A stretch of DNA of 64,000 nucleotides from Hymenobacter setariae (GTDB lineage: Bacteria; Bacteroidota; Bacteroidia; Cytophagales; Hymenobacteraceae), in NCBI RefSeq assembly GCF_007713685.1, contig NZ_VMRJ01000004.1:717700-781699 (forward strand), read 5' to 3'. Under the pieces are notes generated by a model, which saw only the letters and a list, made by a program, of their open reading frames with translations, was not told the origin of the DNA and searched no databases. A program made the position numbers and the translations under genes. Of the stretch, positions 59,168 through 64,000 are shown piece after piece (position 1 is the first letter of the stretch; each line of letters begins with the position of its first letter).

Positions 59168-60193
59168 TTAGTATTTAGTCGCCAGCTCGGGCAGCAAGCG
59201 GTTGATAACGCTGTAATTCAACCCCGTCCAGTACTCGGAGCGGGCCACGTCTACAAAAGTGGCTTCGTCGGCCGCGATGGTGCGGTACTCGTCGCTCACT
59301 AGGTAATCTTCCACGTCGTTCATGCTGGCAAAGGCAAGCACCGAAATCGCATCAATCAGCTCCCCTTCCGGGTCGGGCTGCTGCGACGAGCCAATGTTGT
59401 GCAATTGGGCGTAGCGACGCACGTAGGTGTGCGTGGCGGGCTGGGCCAGCACCAACGGCGCGTGCTGCCGCAGCAGACGCTCCTGAAACGCTTCGCGGCT
59501 CAACTCGGGCCGGCGGTGGTGGATTTTGACTAGGCTAATCGGGTCGCGGTGCTGCGCGCTAGGCAGCAAAATGTACTCGCGGGTAATCTCACGCGTCACC
59601 AAGCGGAAGACCGTTTGCTCGTCGGCAATAATGCGCTTGGCATACTGCTCCTGCTTCAGCACTCGGTTGATATCGGCCTCTGCCGCGTAGGCGATGTAGG
59701 CAAAGCCATCAAAGCGCGGGCGCTGGTAGGCGGGCACCCGAGCATAGGGGTCATCCACAAGCTTGCCGTTTTCTTGGGTCATGGCCCGGTAGGGCGGCTG
59801 AAAAAACGACGACGGCCCAGCCGCCACACGGTGCACCTGGTCGTAGCGCAGCACCAGCTCGTTGTCGGTGCCCGGCTCCTCATACGCGAACTTGGGGCCG
59901 TGCACCTTGCGCCAGTACTCATCCCAATGCTCAAAATCGAGGTTAGGGTTGAGCTCTAGCGCAATTTCGGCGGGCTCGGCATCGGGGTTCTCGATACCCT
60001 CGCCGCGGCGGTCGCGGGTCGAGTTTTCGTCTTGCAGCCGCTCGGTGCGGGGCGTGGCATCGGCCCGCGTCAGGAAGGTGGGCGTGACGATGAGCGGCGC
60101 CGTAGTAGTGTGGTAGCTGGTGAGCGCGGGCGGCCGGTGGCCATTGTCAGCGCGGTCGTCGGCGGCAGCTAGGCTGTTGGGTTGGGTTGACAT
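59168..60193 (-). CDS. Tandem EthD-domain protein
   Basis: The 341-residue protein has a disordered N-terminus of about 95 residues. Two EthD-like (dimeric alpha/beta barrel) modules follow. The first (about 95-215) has LDFEHWDEYWRKVHGPKFAY and FDGFAYIAYAAEADI. The second (about 215-335) has PISLVKIHHRRPELSREAFQ and DAISVLAFASMNDVEDYLVS. EthD proteins often support oxidoreductases that break down ethers or similar compounds. It lies 17 bases downstream of a PRISE-type reductase gene on the same strand, so the two are likely one operon under the AraC regulator. The two-module form is unusual and the substrate unknown. Confidence 0.8.
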   Translation of the reverse strand: MSTQPNSLAAADDRADNGHRPPALTSYHTTTAPLIVTPTFLTRADATPRTERLQDENSTRDRRGEGIENPDAEPAEIALELNPNLDFEHWDEYWRKVHGPKFAYEEPGTDNELVLRYDQVHRVAAGPSSFFQPPYRAMTQENGKLVDDPYARVPAYQRPRFDGFAYIAYAAEADINRVLKQEQYAKRIIADEQTVFRLVTREITREYILLPSAQHRDPISLVKIHHRRPELSREAFQERLLRQHAPLVLAQPATHTYVRRYAQLHNIGSSQQPDPEGELIDAISVLAFASMNDVEDYLVSDEYRTIAADEATFVDVARSEYWTGLNYSVINRLLPELATKY

Positions 60194-60210
60194 AGCAGGA
60201 AGAAAGTAGG

Positions 60211-61278
60211 TTACGGAATCAGCCGGTCGGAGCGCAGCTGGGCAAATAGGTCAAAAAATGACTCTTCGCTGCGCTGGTACACGTGGAAGCCCGCTTGGCG
60301 GCTCTTCGACATGTCGGTCATCACTTCGATGGGGCGCCCTAGGTCGAGGTCAGTGTGCCAGGGCGAGGCCAGCCGGTCGAGGTCGGCTTCGGCCAAGTTG
60401 TAGCGCGCGGCCATGTCGCGCCACAGCGGCGCGTCGCCAGCCATAGCCTCTTCCAGCGAGTGCACAGTTCCATCGAAGCCCGCGGCCTCGATGCCAAACC
60501 AAGCGGCCAGCCGTGGCCACAGCCAGCTCCAGCGGAAGTAGTCGCCATTGGTGATATTAAAGGCCTCATTGCGGGCTGCCTCGGCCGTAGCAGCCCAAGC
60601 CAACTGCTTGGCAATCACGCGGGCATCGGTCACGTCCGACAAGCCTTCCCACTGTGCCTGCGAGCCGGGCCACTGGAAGGGCCGGCCAGTTTCTTTGCAA
60701 ATGCTGGCGTACACGGCCAGCGTGCTGCCCATGTTCATGAGGTTGCCCACGGCCTTGCCAATAATGGTGTGGGGGCGGTGGATGCTCCAGGTAAAGCCAT
60801 CGCGCTCGGCGGCAGCGTACACTTCATCTTCCTGGGCGTAGTAAAAATTGGCGACGTCGAGCCGGGGCATTTCTTCGCGCACTGGCGTGGGCGGCAGCGC
60901 ACCGGCCCGGGCATACGAGTCAAACGGCCCTAGGTAGTGTTTGAGGCCTGTGACGAGGGCCACGTGCTGCACCGACTTTTTGGGGCTGAGCGCGGCCAGC
61001 AGGTTGCGCACCATACCGCCGTTCACACGAATGTTCTCAGCCTCGGTGTCATTGCGCAGCCAGCTGGTCAAGAACACGTGCGTGGGGTTAATATCGGCCA
61101 GGGCCGCGTCGAGGCTGGCGGGGTCGAGTAGGTCGGCCGCCACGGGGTGCAGGCCGGCTACATCGGTTTGGGGGCGGCGGGCCAGGCCGTAGGTCGTCCA
61201 GCCTGTGGCAATGAGCTCGTGGGCCAGGTTGCTGCCAATAATGCCGCTGGCTCCTACTATAAGCGCGATTTTTTCCAT
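60211..61278 (-). CDS. PRISE-type NAD(P)-dependent reductase (progesterone 5-beta-reductase/iridoid synthase-like)
   Basis: The 355-residue protein has a Rossmann N-terminus (IVGASGIIGSNLAHEL). Its catalytic blocks match the PRISE family of enone reductases: the lysine in VTGLKHYLGPF near residue 112 and the tyrosine in NFYYAQEDEV near 146. WSIHRPHTIIGKAVGNLMN and FNITNGDYFRWSWLW follow as in that family. Such enzymes reduce activated C=C bonds using NADPH and are well known from plants. Bacterial members have poorly known substrates. It is followed by the EthD gene and preceded by an AraC regulator gene on the same strand. Two palindromes lie directly upstream of the start. Confidence 0.88.
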   Translation of the reverse strand: MEKIALIVGASGIIGSNLAHELIATGWTTYGLARRPQTDVAGLHPVAADLLDPASLDAALADINPTHVFLTSWLRNDTEAENIRVNGGMVRNLLAALSPKKSVQHVALVTGLKHYLGPFDSYARAGALPPTPVREEMPRLDVANFYYAQEDEVYAAAERDGFTWSIHRPHTIIGKAVGNLMNMGSTLAVYASICKETGRPFQWPGSQAQWEGLSDVTDARVIAKQLAWAATAEAARNEAFNITNGDYFRWSWLWPRLAAWFGIEAAGFDGTVHSLEEAMAGDAPLWRDMAARYNLAEADLDRLASPWHTDLDLGRPIEVMTDMSKSRQAGFHVYQRSEESFFDLFAQLRSDRLIP

Positions 61279-61307
61279 TGAAGTACGTACAAAAAAGAGT
61301 GGCTGCG

Positions 61308-61353
61308 GGGCGCCCTAGGGCGCCCCTGCCAGGTGAGCGATGCCCTAGGGCAC
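61308..61353. repeat. Two perfect palindromes centred on CCTAGG, upstream of the PRISE gene
   Basis: A 20-base perfect palindrome (61308-61327) and a 12-base palindrome TGCCCTAGGGCA (61342-61353) are 14 bases apart, both centred on CCTAGG. They lie between the AraC stop and the PRISE start. They could be operator half-sites, or the first may fold as a terminator stem after araC, with TTTTTT about ten bases later on the minus strand. Confidence 0.6.
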
Positions 61354-61407
61354 CTATCGGCAAAGCTACCGGGCTCACCCAGCGTCCTCTTTGTACGAAA
61401 TGCCGAA

Positions 61408-62307
61408 TTACTTGTACGTCGTGAATTGTGCCCGATACGCCGATGGCGCCTGCCCCACCGCCTGCCGAAACCAGCGCGAGAAGTGCGCCGCGTCGTAAAA
61501 CGTGAGCCGGTAGGCAATGTCGCTGATGGGTAGCTGCGTACCCGTCAGCAGCACCCTAGCCTCCGTGGCTACCTTCTCTTTGAGCAAGTTAGCCGCGCTT
61601 TGGCCAGTAGCTTGGCGGCATAATGCGCTCAGCTGTTTCGGCGTTAGGCAGAGGTCAGCGGCGTAGGCGTCCAGGGTCAATACCGGCTCGGTAGCTGCCG
61701 CCAAGCGCACCGCTATCAATTGCAAAAACTGCTGCACCACTGGCGTCTGGGCGGTAGCTGAGGCGATGGGTCGCTCCCACTCGCGCACATCGGCCAGTAG
61801 CAGGCGCAGGTGGTGGCGGGCCTTTTCGAGGTGGGCCTGCTGGGCGTAAAGCTGCTCGCCGCTCTGGGCCAGCGTGGCGTACTCGGCTGGCGAGGCGGCA
61901 TGGTACACGTAGGGCGCGCCGCCCGCCAGCATGGCCCCAAGCTGGTAGCCGGGTAGCAAGCCAGCGTTGTAAAAATCGGGCGAGAAAAAGCAGTACAGCC
62001 CCGTTTGTGGGCCCTCGTGTAGGCGCCAGCTCAGGGCGGTGCCGGGCGGCACCAGCAAGATGGACCTAGGCGCCACGGCTACTACCTCACTATCTAGCGT
62101 GAAGTCTCCTCCACCTTCCGCTATCAGCGAGAGCTTATAAAAAGCGCGTCGATGCAGCTCGATGTGCTGGCGGCACGTGGCAAACCGCTCTTCGCGCCGA
62201 TATACCACTAGCTGCTCCAGGGCCTCAGTGGGAGGCTTAGGGTGCAGTAGCTCGGCCGTTTGGGGGTAGGCGTCGAAGCCAAAAGTGGGCAGCGCGGGCG
62301 TTTCCAT
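61408..62307 (-). CDS. AraC-family transcriptional regulator
   Basis: The 299-residue protein has an N-terminal cupin-like sensor half (about 30-150: RAFYKLSLIAEGGGDFTLDSEVVAVAPRSILLVPP). Its C-terminal AraC helix-turn-helix pair is at about 195-295: LTLDAYAADLCLTPKQLSALCRQATGQ, then PISDIAYRLTFYDAAHFSRWFRQAVGQAPSAYR. It lies upstream of, and on the same strand as, the PRISE and EthD genes, with paired palindromes between, so it is probably their activator. The ligand cannot be guessed. Confidence 0.93.
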   Translation of the reverse strand: METPALPTFGFDAYPQTAELLHPKPPTEALEQLVVYRREERFATCRQHIELHRRAFYKLSLIAEGGGDFTLDSEVVAVAPRSILLVPPGTALSWRLHEGPQTGLYCFFSPDFYNAGLLPGYQLGAMLAGGAPYVYHAASPAEYATLAQSGEQLYAQQAHLEKARHHLRLLLADVREWERPIASATAQTPVVQQFLQLIAVRLAAATEPVLTLDAYAADLCLTPKQLSALCRQATGQSAANLLKEKVATEARVLLTGTQLPISDIAYRLTFYDAAHFSRWFRQAVGQAPSAYRAQFTTYK

Positions 62308-62348
62308 CGCTTGTTAACCCTTGGGCCACGCAATGGTTGCGGCCGCCC

Positions 62349-62537
62349 CTAGGCAGCATTGCCCAGCGGGGCGGCTGGGTTTGCCGGCTTGCTTAGGGCA
62401 GCCTGCTCCTCCTGGGTGCGCTTGCGGGCCTGAGCCGCAATAAACTCCAGAAATTCCTCGTCTGAGTAGAGCGGTGTGGGCGGTATCACCACGGGTTTCG
62501 GCGTAAACATGGCCCGCATTTTATCAAATAATTTCAT
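62349..62537 (-). CDS. Small hypothetical protein
   Basis: The ATG at 62537 gives 62 residues; a TTG two codons upstream is the other possible start. The protein has a basic, amphipathic N-terminus (MKLFDKMRAMFTPKPVVIPP), a helical acidic middle (YSDEEFLEFIAAQARKRTQEEQ) and an Ala/Pro-rich end. It lacks a signal peptide or membrane segment. No family is recognised. It lies 41 bases upstream of the AraC gene on the same strand, behind a locally AT-rich stretch that may be its promoter. Confidence 0.5.
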   Translation of the reverse strand: MKLFDKMRAMFTPKPVVIPPTPLYSDEEFLEFIAAQARKRTQEEQAALSKPANPAAPLGNAA

Positions 62538-62616
62538 GGTCAAATAGGATTAAAATAATTTCCTATTTAAAACGTATTGACCACCTTATTTAGTGCGCAG
62601 CAACCTGGCGACCGGC

Positions 62617-62946
62617 TTATTGCCCTTTTACCAACACTAGGGTGCTCTGGCCGCCCTCACTGCCACTAAAGGAGCTTTTGATGGCATAGCCCTGCTGGTA
62701 GAGCCCCGTTAACACCTCCTGTATTTTTTCAGCCGAATCCCGCATGAGCTTGGCTTCGTCGCTAGCCATGTTAGGCTTCACTTCTGTTTCGTCGGCAAAG
62801 CCTCGGCTGCGCGCTACCACGATGCGGGTGCCAAGCCGAGACTCCAGCACCTTCATCACTACAATATCGGCTTGACTAGTTTGAGCCTTGGCTGGCTGAG
62901 CGGCGAAGGCCCACAGGTACCCACCCAAAAGAAGAAGTTTTTTCAT
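62617..62946 (-). CDS. Small secreted protein, unknown function
   Basis: The 109-residue protein has a clear signal peptide (MKKLLLLGGYLWAFAAQPAKA, cleaved before QTSQ). The mature 87 residues show a strand-helix pattern: ADIVVMKVLESRLGTRIVVARS, EAKLMRDSAEKIQEVLTGLYQQGYAIKSSFSG and STLVLVKGQ. No cysteines or recognised domain. Likely periplasmic. Just upstream of the start, TAGTAG and CTACTA form a 17-base inverted repeat (62946-62962) that might be an operator. Nothing else nearby points to a role. Confidence 0.7.
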   Translation of the reverse strand: MKKLLLLGGYLWAFAAQPAKAQTSQADIVVMKVLESRLGTRIVVARSRGFADETEVKPNMASDEAKLMRDSAEKIQEVLTGLYQQGYAIKSSFSGSEGGQSTLVLVKGQ

Positions 62947-63135
62947 AGTAGCTAGCCTACTACAAGTGCCGTGCCGCGCACGTAGCTAAGACTGACTAAA
63001 ATCAATCGCCAACAGGAATAATATCAGTAATTATATTATTAAATTTAAGTAGCCGTAGTCAAAACAGTCCCCGCGGCTTTTAACTTCAAGCTGTGATTGA
63101 CTCAGTTTTGCTTTCCTATAACTAGTCCCTCCCGT

Positions 63136-63282
63136 ATGACTCGCAGCCCTACTCTCAACGCTAGAAAACGCCGACGCTCGCGCAAAAACGAGTATACCAA
63201 ACCTTTCAATTACAATATACTAGCTTGGGTATTATTAGCTATGCTAGCTCTTTTTGTGCTAGCGGTAAAAGCCTTTTGGTAG
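63136..63282 (+). CDS. Small basic single-span membrane protein
   Basis: The ATG at 63136 gives 48 residues; the frame runs further upstream without likely coding sequence. A very basic N-terminus (NARKRRRSRKNEYTKPF) is followed by one hydrophobic segment (ILAWVLLAMLALFVLAVKAFW) to the end. By the positive-inside rule the N-terminus is cytoplasmic. No family is recognised. It is divergent from the secreted protein gene at 62946, with an AT-rich gap that may hold promoters for both. Real but unproven. Confidence 0.45.
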   Translation: MTRSPTLNARKRRRSRKNEYTKPFNYNILAWVLLAMLALFVLAVKAFW

Positions 63283-64000
63283 GCAGCGCTACGATAGCTG
63301 TAGGCGCCGGCTCGCCTACCTAGGGCTAGGCAACTGCAACGTGTCACCAGCTAGCTCCACTGGCTTTTCTGCCAATTAGCTGCTCTAAATATTTGTGCAG
63401 CTGCCCAGCCAGCACCACCACCCCTGGCAGCATCCTCGCTAGCAACACGCGCTTTTATACGCGCCCACCTAAGTGCTGCAGTACAAGGCAACCCATGTTG
63501 TGGTGCAATAGGTACATAGAGACATAAGCCACCCCGCCGCTATTAAGTATGTCGTCCCATCTGGCCGGAACCCGCGGGCAGTAAGGAGTAGCATGTCTAA
63601 TTGGAGCAGCAGTCTTGCAGTGACACGCCGAAGAGCAGCGGCTAACCTGCGGCCACGTAGGCTGGCCGGCGCTGGTGCATCACCGCAGAGCGAGCACGCC
63701 GCCTAGTAGGGTCTGGACGGGTATGGGCACCGCCCCCTGGACACAAAGAATTGACCTGGCGTTTTGCCTTGTGCGCTATGCAAAATGACGTAGCCGCTAA
63801 TCAGGAAAAAACAGCTTGCTGCCTAGGGTACACACACGTCTTATGGCAGGGCAGCTTAGGGGCCCAGGTTGCCCTTATACCAGTGGAGGTAGGCCTAGTG
63901 GTAGAGCACTACAGCCACCGCTACTATAAAGCGAAGCAAGTCGATTCATAGTAGCAAGTGAGGTGATGAAGGGCGGTTGCTGTATGCAGCAATAGTAGTT
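63283..64000. other. Terminal stretch without a supported gene
   Basis: About 720 bases to the window end lack a convincing ORF. The longest plus frame (63751-63951, starting TTG) has no recognisable features. On the minus strand a 29-codon frame around 63346-63435 has protein-like character (LPGVVVLAGQLHKYLEQLIGRK) but is too short to call. No tRNA, RNase P, tmRNA or 6S pattern was seen. It could contain gene remnants or an unrecognised RNA. Confidence 0.4.

Noticed and set aside
60355-60933. 192-codon plus-strand ORF
   Set aside because: Antisense to the PRISE reductase gene.
1-64000. CRISPR arrays, tRNA or rRNA genes, prophage or IS elements
   Set aside because: No regularly spaced direct repeats, cloverleaf sequences, rRNA stretches, integrases or transposases were recognised on either strand.

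Overview
The window looks like a chromosomal segment of a GC-rich (about 58-60 percent) member of the Bacteroidota, most like Hymenobacter or a relative (inference). Reasons: a SusC/SusD pair, several TAnnTTTG-type -7 promoter boxes, almost no Shine-Dalgarno sequences, a NagB-LmbE fusion, FG-GAP/ASPIC proteins, and short TGTCATGCTGAGC hairpin repeats between genes. No rRNA, tRNA, CRISPR array, insertion sequence or phage gene was recognised.

Layout. 1-2.7 kb (minus): envelope-stress genes: a partial flotillin, a YqiJ-like OB-fold membrane protein, PspA and a YbjN-type protein. 2.9-3.6 kb: an XRE regulator with a degenerate S24 domain. 3.9-32.5 kb (plus): a large polysaccharide utilization locus (PUL) with two GH29 fucosidases, GH35, GH3, a ROK repressor, NagB-LmbE, a ROK kinase, GH20, a sugar MFS transporter, GH2, a second GH20 with PA14, GH92, and SusC/SusD at the end. 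32.6-39.7 kb: CBM9-like protein, Tat-exported TIM-barrel protein, FG-GAP/ASPIC protein and a vanadium haloperoxidase-like PAP2 enzyme. 39.7-43.8 kb: NtrC-type regulator, RibD-like reductase, PAS-HAMP histidine kinase and a small SpoIIAA-like protein. 44.1-48.0 kb: type I pullulanase, cytochrome c, class II aldolase. 48.1-56.7 kb: OmpR-type two-component system, small membrane protein and a tripartite RND pump. 56.8-63.3 kb: small genes, an SDR oxidoreductase, a DUF92 protein, a tandem-EthD protein, a PRISE-type reductase, an AraC regulator and three small proteins. The last 0.7 kb holds no gene I can support.

How it works together. The PUL enzymes would remove fucose, galactose, GlcNAc/glucosamine, alpha-mannose and perhaps beta-mannose or xylose from a branched glycan. 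SusC/D would import larger pieces and the MFS protein free sugar. The ROK kinase and NagB-LmbE would feed GlcNAc into glycolysis. A ROK repressor, not an ECF/FecR pair or a hybrid two-component system, is the only PUL-type regulator present. A complex N-glycan, possibly plant-type, fits this set best, but that is inference.

Outside the genes, the palindrome CCTAGG occurs about 100 times by hand count, roughly five times chance expectation, in both coding and intergenic DNA. This resembles the HIP1 palindrome of cyanobacteria.
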